Below, in pieces: positions 18,426 to 36,959 of a stretch of 64,000 nucleotides of DNA; within the stretch, counting starts at the first letter, position 1, and every line of letters starts with the position of its first letter. Made by a program: the position numbers and the translations under genes. The notes below the pieces were generated by a model. That model saw only the letters and a list, made by a program, of their open reading frames with translations. It did no database searches and had not been told where the DNA came from. Source of the DNA: Amoebidium appalachense (lineage: Eukaryota; Ichthyosporea); the NCBI GenBank assembly GCA_963693365.1, contig CAVNZM010000002.1, positions 2,170,001-2,234,000 of the forward strand. The letters run 5' to 3'.

Positions 18426-20751
18426 GGAAGAGCAAACCATTTGTCTTCAAACTCGTTGAGACGGTATATCCATGTTTTCAACGACGCTTCTCTGCCATTG
18501 TGATGTTGCATGCGCACATTGCGGCCCACCTGTGTGTGTGTGTGTGTGTGTGTGGGTGTGTGTGTGTGTGAGTGAGTGCGCGCGCGCGTGCTTGCACGTG
18601 CGTATTTCCATTATTGCAGAGTTAGGGGGAATAGGAGGGGCAAGTGTGACTTCTGGGCATGCAGGCACGATGTCCTATATAAAGGCAGCATTTCTCCAGG
18701 ATTCCTATGCATGGCGATTAGCGATGCCAAGAAAAGTAGACCATGCCATACATAGGCAATGCCCCTCATCGAGTCCAATGCCCTTGACTGTGTGTATCTG
18801 TAAGCACAAACCCAGGCAAGCTCCTTCATAGGTTGAAAAACACAATTGTAGGCCAAAAACGGTAACACCACGTCAAGTGTAGGGTAAAAAACAGTTTAAA
18901 AAGCTTGGCATATGTTCAAATGAAGTTGAAACACGTAGAAACAGGCTAAAATACGGTCAAAAACGGGAAAAGTGTAGGGACACGCACCCTAAAGACTAGG
19001 CACGGCCTGCCGGCCTTGTCATGGCCGTGCCAGTAGAGGAAGTTCTGCTGCAGCTCTGCAAAGATCTCCTCGGGTTTGATCTTGTCCGGTCGCACCATGT
19101 TGTACCTGTGCCCGGGATATGGTGTTGGTCATTTGCAATTAACAGAAAATCTTGCTGGATAGATGGGCCGAGCTCTTGTGTGGACCTAACACTCCCCCAG
19201 CTAGGTAGAAAGCCCCGGGGGGGGGGGGGGTTTGAATGCGGAACACAGTACGAAGTACGCATAGACGATGAGAAGCATGGTGCAGGACACATGCAAAGGC
19301 AAACATTCAACTATGCAGCATCAGCCATGCGCACAGTATGCGTCATAAGCAGAGCCCATCCTCAGGGAGGGCCCAAGTCATCAATTGCGTCTGAGTTTCG
19401 ACCCCTTAGCCCGCGTATATACGACGCTCCAACTCAGACAGCAGCATCAACTGAACTTGGGTGGGTCAACCCGTCTTGATCAAAGACGAGCAGGGTTGCT
19501 TATGCAAGCAAGGTGAGCAAACCGGTGAAGATGTGTGTGCAAACTAATGCAGTGCAGCGACAAACGCGTGTGCTTACAGATGCACGACACAGAGCAACCA
19601 TGCCCGGTTGCATGGAAGTAAAGATGTCTCCACACAGTGGTCTGTCCTGAAAGGACACCTCTGAAAGAAGACAGGGGGGGTTTGAATGCGGAACACAGTA
19701 CGAAGTACGCATACACGATGAGAAGCATGGTGCAGGACACATGCAAAGGCGGGGGGGGGGGGGGGGGGGGGGGGTTTGCAAAAAAGATATGGCAGTGAAA
19801 GCAACACACGGGGAAGAAAACTTGTGGAGAACAAAAGACACACAATGACCAACACAAAGAAGCAAGACATTGAAAGCAGGTATGCAGGGGCCAGTCCCAT
19901 TCTTCATTTGTGGGGGGGGGGGGGATTGTGACTATAAGCCTTCCCCCTGTGTCCCCCCGAATATCATCCACGGCGCTGCTGGCAGCAGCAAGGGGGAGGA
20001 AGGGGGGGGGGGGGGGGGGGGGGGAGGAAGGGGGCGAGGGAGGAGGATAGAAATATTTGTATTCTATACATCTAGCCACGCACACGGAAGAAAGAATACC
20101 AAAGAACACGGTGAGGGCATTGTGCCTGTGGTACGTGTGCTTGTGTATTGGGGGGGAGGAGGTAGTATGGGTACAAGTGCGGCACTGACCATTCAAACTG
20201 GCTGGTGAGGAACTGGTATGCATCCTGCACGTCATGGTTGCACACACACAGCCCACGCCGTATGCGCGCACGCTGCCACGTCTGTATGTGCCGAACACAT
20301 ACCCGGGAACATGTTAGGATAGCCTGGTCTCAACGTGGTAATTATTCACAAGCAACCCCGTCTTCTCCATTCCCCATCCAATCCCCCCCCCCCCCCCCCC
20401 CCCCCCAAACTCAATCCCACCCCTCACCTCCCCCCCAAAAAACTGTGAACAAAAAAGGTTAAATCTCCAATAATCCCCCCTTCCCCCTTTCTCACCTCCC
20501 CTACAGCATGGCCCAACCCAGATTGAACACACGGGCACAAGACATATACAACAGTCCTGAAGGGCTCCGAACAGAGCACATTTAACCCTCTGCATCCCTG
20601 CCAAACTAGTGTCTACACAAAAGACTATTCATGCCCCCACCGTCAAAATGTCAATGACATATACCTCACGCATGGCAACAGCATGGGTATGGCCACATCA
20701 ACACTTCTACTCGTATTCAACCCCCCTCCCCCCCCCCCCCCTCCCCCCCCC

Positions 20752-20804
<53 letters not shown>

Positions 20805-20942
20805 AACATACATGCACGGGCCTTTTTTGGGGGTCTCATACAGGGCATCGACACATGGGCGCGCATCAACCCAGGCATGGTACGCGCACATGCACGTATG
20901 AAGGCACACACACACACAAACCGACACACACAGAGAGAGAGA

Positions 20943-20975
<33 letters not shown>

Positions 20976-21660
20976 GGATGGGGAAGGGAGATAGTGACAG
21001 ACAGAGAGAGAGATAGAGAAGACGGCTACACTCACCTCGTCCCTGTATTTTGCCGGGCCAGCCCCAGCCAGCTGATGTGTGCGCACCATGTTGAACAGGG
21101 TGTCCTCCTTGGACGGGTCTACGTCCTGCAGACTAGTCTCAGTACCACCCCATGGACCCATGCATATACACCTCCCCATTTAGGCTGGTTTTCAGATCTT
21201 TTTTTTAAGATCCATTTTAATCGGATAAACTGCAGCCAAAACGACTGTATGAGATCATCATGTATACATATGTCCCACTATTTGGTATCCAGTCCTAGTC
21301 ATATCGTGAGTGGCAACTAATCTGGACACATCTCATCACAGTCTATTGTACACCCTGCGGTTCTGCTTTATTCAACCCCCCTCTTCCCCCCCCCCCCCCC
21401 CCCCAAAAAAAAAAAAAAAAACAAAAACAAAAAAAAAGAAAAGTCAGTTTCCCCTTTAAACATTGGCATACAGAAAACTAGTACAAAGCATCGATAGCAT
21501 CAAGAAACAACCACAAATCTAACGGCAATTTGGAAAGTGCTAACGTTGCGGGAGGGTGGGAGTCTTTCTTCTTTTGTGCAAGTGTGTGTGTGCAGGTGTG
21601 CTGCCAGAGAGGGGGGAAGGGGGGGGGGGGGGAGGGGGGGCGGCGGAAGGGAGAGGGGGG

Positions 21661-21709
<49 letters not shown>

Positions 21710-22245
21710 GGGATCATACCTCTACGAATTCTTGGTCTTCGTCTTCAAACCCGCGATCAAACACATCCTCGTCCTGCAGACGTTGAAACATTGGTCACAC
21801 ACAACTATGCCAGAAAGGGTTGCTGCAGAACCAGTGCACATCCTCGCCCGGGGGATGAGAGCGTATAGTGTGTGTATGTGTGTGTGTGTGGGCGGGGGGT
21901 GGGGGGGGGATGTATCAGGGGGCCGAGGGAAAGCAAGAGCACAGAAAACGACAAAGCATAAATATTATTCAGAGTCATCACAGGATAGGTCCTCCACGGG
22001 GGAGGGGGGGGGGGGAAGAAGGGGGGGGGGGGGGAGGGGGGGGGGGGGGGGAGGATGGGGGATGTTTTACAGAACACCAAGTACACACTCATGACGGCCC
22101 ATATAATGCAAACTTTGCACAGCACACACAAAAGGGAGGGGGGGGGGGGGGAGGGGTTTGTCCCAACCATGTAGTATCCGTGGTGGCGGATGGCCACCCC
22201 CTTGACCAGTTGGGTAGCCTCACTGATGGTGGTCGAGGCCTTTTG
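15643..22245 (-). CDS. CRAL-TRIO (Sec14-like) lipid-binding domain, 8 exons
   Basis: Sec14-family domain, which binds phosphoinositides or other hydrophobic ligands. Exons in coding order: 22245-22168, 21773-21720, 21125-21036, 20224-20190, 19105-18988, 17705-17549, 16791-16661, 15750-15643 (stop at 15643). Diagnostic blocks: EDTLFNMVRTHQ (N-terminal helix), VRPDKIKPEEIF, YWHGHDKAGRPCLVF, KFTIIYDNRGAVLNHANMS, IHQLYVIGTNYIFR, and the closing WQQQLLTRVSAENL then EPDFGGTS. All splice phases join. No convincing own start codon is visible: the first exon opens in frame after a strong T-rich acceptor, and an ATG at its 3' end is the only candidate. The exons are in phase with the bHLH exons upstream, so this may be the C-terminal half of the same protein (combined model 623 residues). 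Confidence 0.88.
17785..17935 (+). repeat. (CA)n microsatellite in a CRAL-TRIO intron
   Basis: About 85 nt of pure CA followed by CA/CG interruptions, upstream (sense strand) of exon 17705-17549. Confidence 0.93.
19231..19491 (+). repeat. Dispersed repeat family G-rep, longest copy
   Basis: Starts TTTGAATGCGG right after a G-run. It continues through TACGAAGTACGC, GCAGAGCCCATCC, a GAGTTTCGACCCC block and CCGTCTTGATCAAAGACG. The 3' half matches the copy at 35083-35305. The GTTTCGACCCC segment faintly resembles a pol III B box, but no matching A box is convincing. Confidence 0.85.
19681..19750 (+). repeat. Dispersed repeat family G-rep, short copy
   Basis: Same 5' start after a G-run as the copy 450 bp upstream, nearly identical for 70 bp, then ends abruptly at ATGCAAAGGC followed by a G-run of more than 20 nt. 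Confidence 0.88.
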
Positions 22246-22401
22246 CTGGAAAAAAAAAAAGAAAAAGAAAAAAAAAGTAAAAAGTAAAAGCATGAGCGTG
22301 TTACCCTGCCATTAGAAGATACTCACGAGGATGTGGGAACAAGGTCCTCTTGTGGGGGTATGTGTATGTCGAATGGTGCTACGAACTTAAACACTGCATA
22401 T

Positions 22402-22438
<37 letters not shown>

Positions 22439-22679
22439 ACCGCAATACACACAAACACATTCACACTTTCTCTCTCTCTTTCAGAACTCACTCACTCATT
22501 ACTCTCCCTGTGTGTGTGTGTGTGCGTGAGTGTGTGCGTGTGTGTGCGCGCGTGCGCATGCATGTGCGTGTGCATGTGTGTCCGCCCCAGCCCCCCCTCC
22601 CCCCCATCACCTCTCTTTCTCTCTTTCGCTGTGTATGTCTGTTCTGTGTGTGTCTATTTCCCCCACCCTCCACCTCTCT

Positions 22680-22682
22680 CTC

Positions 22683-22749
<67 letters not shown>

Positions 22750-22800
22750 GTCTGTGTGCGTGTGTATGTGCGTGTGCTGCGTGTGTGTGTGTGTGTGTGT

Positions 22801-22888
<88 letters not shown>
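22680..22888. repeat. (CT)n then (GT)n microsatellites
   Basis: A CT array at about 22674-22744 is followed by GT arrays to 22888. A (CA)n array lies at about 22988-23096, touching the donor of exon 23225-23097 on the minus strand. Confidence 0.93.
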
Positions 22889-22891
<3 letters not shown>

Positions 22892-23033
22892 CCCTGTCCC
22901 CCCCGCCCCTCTCGCTGTCTGTCTCTCTCTCTTATGTCTGTGTCTGTTTGGGTGTGTGTGGGTGTAGTGATACAGTTTAAGCAACCATACACACACACAC
23001 ACACAAACACACACAAACACACACAAACACACA

Positions 23034-23096
<63 letters not shown>

Positions 23097-23098
<2 letters not shown>

Positions 23099-23699
23099 CG
23101 GCAGCCATCAGTTCATGCCACTCGTGTGGCTTCTTGACCATCACCACAAGCTTAATTTCCTCCTCACGGGCTGACCGGAACAGATCACGTAGCTCCTCCG
23201 GTGACGTCAGCTCGGTTTTGGTTTTCTGCATGTGTGTGTGTGTGTGTCGTGAATGCATGTGCAGTTGTGTATGGTGTGGCGGAAGTGCATGTGTGTTTGT
23301 GTATCCCAAGTGCATGTACGTGCATGTGTATGAATGTGTTAGTGAGCATGTATGTGTGTGTGCGTGTGTGTCTGTCGGTGTGTGTGTGTGTGTGTGTGGT
23401 GGGTGGGTAAGTGTGGAAGCAGGTGCCATGATGTATCTATGTGTGCGCATGGGTGTATGCACGCTGGTGGGGTGTGGGTGCACATGGATGCTGATGTGTC
23501 AGTTCATGTGCATGTGCATGGGTGCTGACGAAAGGGGGAAAGAGTGGGGGAAGGGGGAGGGGGCAGGGAGGTGGAAGGGGAAGTGGGAGGGAGGGGAAGG
23601 GGGGGGGGCAATTTGCCAAGCACTTTCTTGAAGACGTCAGGGTAGAAGGGGATGTATATGCAACACTGTGTGTGTGGGCGCAATGGTGTGTGTGTGTGG

Positions 23700-23766
<67 letters not shown>

Positions 23767-25169
23767 TGTGTGCGCGCGCACGTACACACACACCCTCCCA
23801 CCCCCTACCCGGCCCACACAACACACACACACACACACACCCCATTCCACCCCCCCCCCTCCCCCCACACACCCCCCCAACCTCATCCCCCCCCCCCCTC
23901 CCAAACCCCCTCCCAAACCCTCCCCCCTTTTCCCCAACCCCCCCCCCCCCCCACACACACACACACATACATACACATCCACACATTCCCACCCCCACTC
24001 ACCACGACATCATCCTTGTAAAGAATTTTAACCCCACCCATCTCCTCCGCCTGCAGCCTCTGTATGACTGCGCTGACCAGGTTGACATAGAGCATCTCCT
24101 TCTCGTGGTAGCCCTGCATGCTGCCTCCTGCCTGCATGCTCTCACGCAGCTGCCTGTTCTGACGCTTGAGAGACTCGATGTAGTCTACCGCTGCACGTGG
24201 GGATGGAAGTGGTAAGTGGCGGGTATGTGCATTAGGAGTGGGGCTCTGCGGGTAAGGAGGGAGGGAGGGAGGGAGGGAGGGAGGGGGGAGGGGGGAGGGA
24301 GGGAGGGAAGGAAGGAGCCAGGGAGTAAGGGGGGAAGATGTACCCTTCGACAGCAGCATAGCCCGGGGGGTGCCAGGGCGCACAAAGGGCAGCACGGCCT
24401 CCAGGTCCTTGAAACCGTCCTTGATGTTGTCTCGGCGCCTCTGCTCGAGCTGGATGTGCGTGCTGCGCTTGACTTGCTGGGGGGAAACGGTGATGAGGGG
24501 GGGTGGATATAAAGAGGTGACAGAGATTGGGTGTGGAGTATGTGTGTGAGTGTGTGTGTGTGGGGGGGGGGGGGGGGGGGGGGGGAGGAGGGGGAGGCTC
24601 TCCAGTTAAGCGGGAGGGTGGAGGGGAGGAGACATGAGAGAAGGAAGGAGAAGGGGTTGTTCAGGGGGAAGGGGGTGGAGGGTATACATGTTAAAGGGTG
24701 GGAACTATGATATAAACAGACATTAAAGACTACAAAGGCAAAAACACAACCAGACGAAATCAAAATCTACAGACAGAAAATATTGAAACAGAGCCCATCA
24801 TCAGGCCCGGGGAGGGAGGGGGAGTAGAGGGGGGGGGGAGGGGGGGGGGGGGGGGGGGGAGGGGGGCTGTCTGATGTGTGTGGGAAACGGGATGTGTGGA
24901 GGAAGGGTGGGCGGGGCAGAGCGGGGTGAGGAGGGGGTGGGATGGGGGGAAGGACGGTGGGGGGAGGGGGGGGGGGGGACATGGGAAGAGGGAGAAGGAT
25001 AGTGAAAAATGGAAGGGGAGTTGGGGGCGTGGGTTGCAGGCAGATGGATGGGTTTAGGGAAGGTGGCAAGAGAGATAATGATAGCAAGAGGGGTTAAAAG
25101 GACAAGCAGCGGCGGGTAAGTGTGTATGGGTGTGCATGGGAACGTGTTTGCAGGTTTTGTGTGATTAAC

Positions 25170-25216
<47 letters not shown>

Positions 25217-25230
25217 CGCGCCTGTGTGTG

Positions 25231-25301
<71 letters not shown>

Positions 25302-25561
25302 CAGCGCGCGCGCGCGCGCGTGCATGTACGTGTGCGCGCACGTGTCCGTGTGCTTGTGTGTGCGTGTGTGTTTGTTGGGGTGGGGTGGGGGGGGGGGGGG
25401 GGGGGGGGGGAAGGAATAACTTGCTACACTCTGCTACAGTGATTTGGATATATGATACTTGCAGGGGTATGGTAAAGGATTTCAATAGAGCAGGTTGGCT
25501 GTTAGATGCCGAGGAGAAGGAGTGACTGTGCATCTCATGGTTTGTTTTGGTTGGCTGCGCG

Positions 25562-25595
<34 letters not shown>

Positions 25596-26626
25596 AACAT
25601 ACCCGTTTCTCGACCTCCTCCATCGGAAGAACCCTGTGCCCCACCACCGTTTCAATCCCCACCCAGAACGAACAGTTTTGATGAATTATTGTGGCTATAT
25701 AGACATATAAGAGCTGACTGGCACCTCTCCCTATGTAGAGAGAAGCCAACCAAAAACGTGCACATTTCGAAGGGTGGCAAAGACAATATTAGGTGGGGGG
25801 CATACGACAAAGGGGGAAACTAAAAGAATGCTGCTGCACATGCACAGGCTAAACGGAAGTGGCGGTTGAGGTAGGTGAGTGCAAAACTGGGTGGCATAGC
25901 GGGAGGCGGCGGCGGAGGGGTGAAGGAGGGAGGGAGTGGGGGGGGATGTGGAATGCATTACTGAGTACGAAACACACATTCACGAGGGACGACACAATGC
26001 AGATTCAGCAAAAACGCGTACACACAAACGGTGTGTAGAAGGCGAGGGAGGGATCTTCATGTAAGCGTACTTGGAGAGCCACGACGGCAGGGAGACGGGA
26101 AGGGAGGAAAGGCATAAGAGCCGGGGGGTGCGAGAGGGGGGGGGGGGGGGGGGGAGGGGGGGAGTATGCACCGAGTGCACTACCACTTACTCTGGTGGTG
26201 GTGGCGGGTTGACCACAGGAGACACAGGCAGCTTACCCGCCAGGGCAGGGGGCCGAGGAAGAGGGGTGGGTGGTGCAGTCATAGCGGGAGTATTAAGTCC
26301 AGGTGTGGAGAGGGAGGGTGGTACTGGAGAAGAGAGTGGTGGGGGTAGGGAGGTCTGGATGGGCTGGGGCATATATGGATACATGTGGAGGGGATGGGCA
26401 AGGCGGAGGGGCTGTTGGTATCGAAGATCCATGTGGTTGCCTTGGTTGGGGGTTGGGTTGCTGGGTGTGGCTGGGAGGGTGCCGGAGTTGACCTGTGCAA
26501 AGCTGAAGGCAAGGTTCATGTCGGGGATAGGTGTGGCTGCCTGGGCCTGTGTAGGCAGGAGTGTTGCTAAGCATTCTTTTTTTGTTGTTGTTGTGCATGT
26601 CTTGCGTGTTTGGTTTGGGGGTGCCG

Positions 26627-26675
<49 letters not shown>

Positions 26676-26916
26676 CCTTGGATACATCATCATGGTGAGG
26701 GAAAAAAAACAAAAAAAAACAGAACGTCCGGTTCAAACAAAAGGGAAACGAATATTACGAGTCGGAGGATGCCACGGTGGCAGCAGCGGTGGCGGGTAAG
26801 GGGGGGGGGGGGGGGGGGGGTATTTGAATGGTATATGACGGTTGAAATATTGCCTCTGAAGAACACTGAGGGCGACTGGAGGAGGAAAGGGAAAGGATAA
26901 GGTGGGTGGGTCTTTT

Positions 26917-26947
<31 letters not shown>

Positions 26948-27524
26948 GGGATGTCAGGGAAAGCTGGTGTTTTTCAGAACGAGGGCCAATTACTTGCAGG
27001 GGTGGGAAGTGTGTGTATGGAGGGGGGGGAAGGGGGGGGGGGGGGGGGGGGGGGGGGGCCAGCAAGGAGGGAAAGGGGGGGGTCCCAGGGGGAGGAGGGG
27101 GGAGTTTGACAGAAAACAACGGATAGCATATAGAGGTGTGCTGCAGCAAAATGAATGTATGAAGGTAGAGCTTCCTGATGGTGGTTGCAGTATGGGGGTT
27201 AGGAGGGGAGGTGGGGAAGGGGAGGTGGGGGTGGGGGGGTGGGGGGGGGGCGGTTACCATGTTTTGCATGGCTGGACTAGGAAAGGCAAAAGGCTGTTCC
27301 ATCTGCCCCATCAGATTTGCATTGAAAGCTGGAGTCCAAAACGCAAATGTGAGAGTGCTGAAGGGAAGGGAAAAACTGTTCCGGATACCTCACAGCTGCG
27401 AGACATGTTTGCAGCTGAGGACACTTGTGTAAATCAAGGCGTCTTGAATGCAATGTTGCTACAGATTTTGCACCGCAGCTGGCACTTGCACTTGCACATA
27501 TGGTGTTCACACAGCTCAGAGTTT

Positions 27525-27564
<40 letters not shown>

Positions 27565-28329
27565 CCCCGCCGCCCTTTCCCCCCAAACACACACACACAG
27601 AGGAAGAGACGTAAACCGTACCTCCCCCTCAACGACTGCTACCAACCCCACGTTGCGGGTATATATGATCCAGGCACATCCACACAGAAACGAGACAGTG
27701 TAAAGGCAAAAAAAAGAACAACTTGACTGTGAAGAAGAAGGAAGGAAGCAATAGAACTTAGCAAATGAAGATGGTTAAGAGTGAGACAGGAAATAGCGGC
27801 AGGAAAGAGGGCAAAGGCAAAAAGGCGGGTGCACGAGAAGTGCAGGGGATTGCAAAATTCTTACAAAGACGGAACTGGAAAGTGATCTGGAGTGGTGTTC
27901 AGAGGGGGTGATGGGGGAAAGAATTGAAAGTCGGGGGGGAAAGAGGGGGGAGGGGGGGGGGGAGGGGGGAGGGGGGGGACGTGCGATGCTGTTTAGATGT
28001 GTGGACTTGCAGAAAGAAACCAGGCAGAACAGAAAAAAATAAAAAAAAGCCGTACTTGGTGAGCAGTTTGTACACGTGTGGTTAGGTTTTTTGCACGAGG
28101 CCACGGCAGCACCGTGGACAGCACGAAGGCTTGTAACAGGAATGTGAGACACTAAGTCCCTTAACAAACACCGCTTACCCTCATATCCGGTCAACATGGG
28201 TTGAAGTTGGTTTATCTCCGTCTTCATAGCCTGTGACAGGGAGGGGAGGGGGAGCCCTTGCCCTTCGTTCATCCCCACATCCCCGAACACGAAGTCCATG
28301 TCAAGTATATCTATGTCCTGATGATCCAT
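23097..28329 (-). CDS. bHLH (Max/Mlx-like) transcription factor, N-terminal exons
   Basis: DNA-binding regulator of the E-box class. Exons in coding order: 28329-28179 (ATG), 27328-27258, 26546-26191, 25633-25603, 24476-24344, 24190-24003, 23665-23624, 23225-23097. The N terminus is acidic/hydrophobic (DIDILDMDFVF), followed by a Pro-rich, Met-rich segment of about 118 residues. The basic region RSTHIQLEQRRRD has the His210, Glu214 and Arg218 pattern of CACGTG binders. Helix 1 is DGFKDLEAVLPF, the loop is about 16 residues, and helix 2 is AVDYIESLKRQNRQL, running into a possible leucine-zipper-like helix. Downstream exons encode a short FYPDVFKK stretch and a charged ELRDLFRSAREEE segment with no family I recognise. 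No stop codon is seen: the last exon ends at a GTGTGT donor and continues in phase with the CRAL-TRIO exons. The short exons 25633-25603 and 23665-23624 are less certain. Confidence 0.82.
23700..23760 (+). repeat. (GT)n microsatellite
   Basis: About 60 nt of GT repeats next to the small exon 23665-23624. On the sense strand the array ends CACACAG at that exon's acceptor. Confidence 0.92.
25172..25330 (+). repeat. (GT)n with GC-rich alternating segments
   Basis: Two GT arrays separated by GCGCGC stretches. This is alternating purine-pyrimidine sequence that could adopt Z-DNA. Confidence 0.9.
25946..26025 (+). repeat. Possible diverged member of the G-rep family
   Basis: After a G-run comes GATGTGGAATGCATTACTGA, then GTACGAAACACACATTCACG and ACACAATGCAG. 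The order of motifs is that of the G-rep copies, but similarity is low. Confidence 0.45.
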
Positions 28330-29547
28330 GTTGCCTTTTCTTACTTACTAACCGCTTATATTGACTTTTGTCTGATGTGTTGGCCCATAACCTTGCATGC
28401 AGACCTCCGAGATGTGACTAATCTGACAGCTAGAGTTAGGAAATGTCGAACCGAAATCGGCAGTGCACCTCACACTTACGGGGCAGACCAATCAAGCTCT
28501 GATTCGAAAACTTCCTCTTACAATGCTAATGAACAATACGGTTCAGAGTACGCTTACCACAAAAAGGTTTACAAACACTACAATAGGTGAAGTCGAGAGG
28601 AATAAAGTACGGAAAAAGATATTAAAAAAATCCCGTTTGCAAATTGGTACTCACTGCGACCTACTACCAGTGCTGGCGGCGTTTTCCTGCCATCATTCTG
28701 TAGTCTAGCGGGACACGGGAAAGTGGTGTGATCAAATTTTCAACGTTTTGCGATGACATGAAAGGCTGCTGAATAAATCATAAAAATGAGAAAACTTCTT
28801 TTTTTTTTTAAGAGTATTTCTATTTTTTTGGGCTATTACAGTGATATAGACACATTATTCCATTGATATGCTAGGCCTGACCTGGTGTGACTGAAGCTCC
28901 GGGCCCCCTCGGAGGCTCGGACCTTCTGAGTTGGCGATTGACCGTTCATGAGATCACGTGCACTCAGGGGGGTGCAAATAAAAAATGGTTCGGCTTTATT
29001 TTCTTAGACCTTTGAGAGTCTCAAAAATACTTTCTGTTATTTCATGTACAGGTCTAATATTTAAACAAGATAAATTGGGTCAAAATTTTAACTTTCATAG
29101 CGCTTGTAATAGATTTTCTCCACCTATAGGACGGTCTAAGAGTATTTTGCTAAGATATAACACTTTGATGGATGATCATTGAAACCCCTTCCAGGTCTGA
29201 GGTGCTGCCATCAAGTCGCTCCGATTGGTTGCTCTACTAGGGTGGCTCACAACTGTTTGCGCAAACGGCCAACACCACAGCTGGGCAAAAACACCATAAC
29301 TTGTGACCCTCTTGTGACCCAACACCTCAGCTACTGCCAGCGGTACACACACTCTTTCCAGTTAGAACAAAACTAATGTGGAAGAAAGATACCGCAAAAC
29401 TACATCAATGATGTACGTACACGTGTATTGCTGCGTATATGCGAACGGAAGAACATACAAAAATCAGTGAATGTGCCCAGATGCACCATTGTCAATGATT
29501 TGTTGTTGAAGTTTCGAAGTTTCTTTCGTTTTTTTTGTGGTTACTTT
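28330..29547. other. Spacer upstream of the bHLH gene
   Basis: Lies between the bHLH start (-) and the stop of the NodB-family gene (-). It is almost free of microsatellites, with a T-run near 28799-28810 and a GC-rich imperfect inverted repeat (GGGCCCCCTCGGAGGCTCGG) near 28901. No gene is recognised. Confidence 0.6.
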
Positions 29548-35653
<6,106 letters not shown>

Positions 35654-35697
35654 TTTTCTTTTTTCTTTTTTCCTTTTTTGCTTGTTCGTGTTTCTGC

Positions 35698-35703
35698 TTT
35701 ATA
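35698..35703 (-). promoter_or_regulatory. TATA-like box of the NodB-family gene
   Basis: On the minus strand the sequence reads CTTATAAAG, with TATAAA ending about 45 nt before the ATG at 35653. This implies a very short 5' UTR. Assignment rests on motif and position only. Confidence 0.5.
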
Positions 35704-36865
35704 AGTATGGGCTGCCTAGAACCAAAAATCGTCGTTGTATCTATATCGGTGATGTAATAGTTTCCGAATATTGGTCTATGGGTTTTAAAGAGAGTACACG
35801 CCCGCTAATAAACACTGATGAGTGAGTGAATAAAATTCTATCCAATTGCACCCAGCAGTGCAGGGTGCCTGGAAGCATTCAAACAGCACTCAGGATCCTG
35901 CTCTTAGAAAAGAAAAAAGTTAGGAAAATGAAAATTATCTTGTATCGATAGGTAGCCACACTGTAAGAAGTGCAAAGTTGAGTTTATATTTGAGTTGAAG
36001 CTCGATCGACGGTATGAAACACATTCTGCCAGTAAGTGGCAACAGGAGCTGGCAACCGGTATAAGTTGACTCAGTTGAGATGCGCATGTCCGTGTTCAAG
36101 ATACGACAGTCATGGCACAGCGAAGTCTGACCTGGCCACCACCTAAGAAGCAGCTAATCAGTCAAAAAAGTGTGTCATTTGTATTGCTGTTGTCAAAATA
36201 TTGTCTGTACACTACATTTGCTTTTACATAGTCAATAATATTGGCAGTGTCCCGATAGAGCGTCAAGTGTGAATCTTGTATGAACCTTGTCCTGGATGTA
36301 TCTTGTGCTGGGACAAAGGTGCGTCATTATCCAATGGGTGAATGCATCAAAAATATTCGACCAATCCGAAATTACTACATGATAGTGATGCTCTTATAAC
36401 CAACCAAAATGAAGTTTGCAAATTGTAAGATCTTCAAGGACATACCTGCCGACCGTCCTGCACGGCCACGGTGCACCCGCACAACCCCTGCGCGAGCGCG
36501 CGCGCGCGCGCGTGTGTGTGTGTATGTGTGCGTGGTTGGGTGTGTTTGTGCCCATGGATCTGTGTATGTCACGGGTGCGTCACGCCACGTGCACAGTGCA
36601 CGGTGTGCGTGTGCGTGTGCGTGCATGTGCGGGTGTGTGTGCGCGCGTGCGTGCGTGAGTGCGTGCGTGCGTGCGTGAATCTGCAGCTGTGTGTGTGCGC
36701 GCATGTGTCTGTCCGGATCCGCGCGTGTACGGTGTACATGTGTGTGTGTGTGTGTGGGTGTGCGTCGATGTGCCACGGTGTGCGCATGTTTAACAGTTTG
36801 TGTTTGCAAATGGGTGTCTGTGTGTGCGTGCCTACATGTGTATGGGGGGGGGGAGGGGGGGGGGG

Positions 36866-36867
<2 letters not shown>

Positions 36868-36956
<89 letters not shown>
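36868..36956 (+). repeat. (GT)n microsatellite
   Basis: About 89 nt of pure GT within a broader GT/GC-rich segment in the divergent spacer. Confidence 0.95.

Positions 36957-36959
<3 letters not shown>

Noticed and set aside
19021-19491. Pol III-type SINE (tRNA-derived) origin for the G-rep family
   Set aside because: Only a weak B-box-like GTTTCGACCCC was seen; no A box at the right distance and no A-rich or T-run end.
28901-28980. GC-rich inverted repeat near GGGCCCCCTCGGAGGCTCGG, considered as a tRNA or other structured RNA
   Set aside because: No tRNA cloverleaf, A and B boxes or CCA-arm pattern could be fitted.
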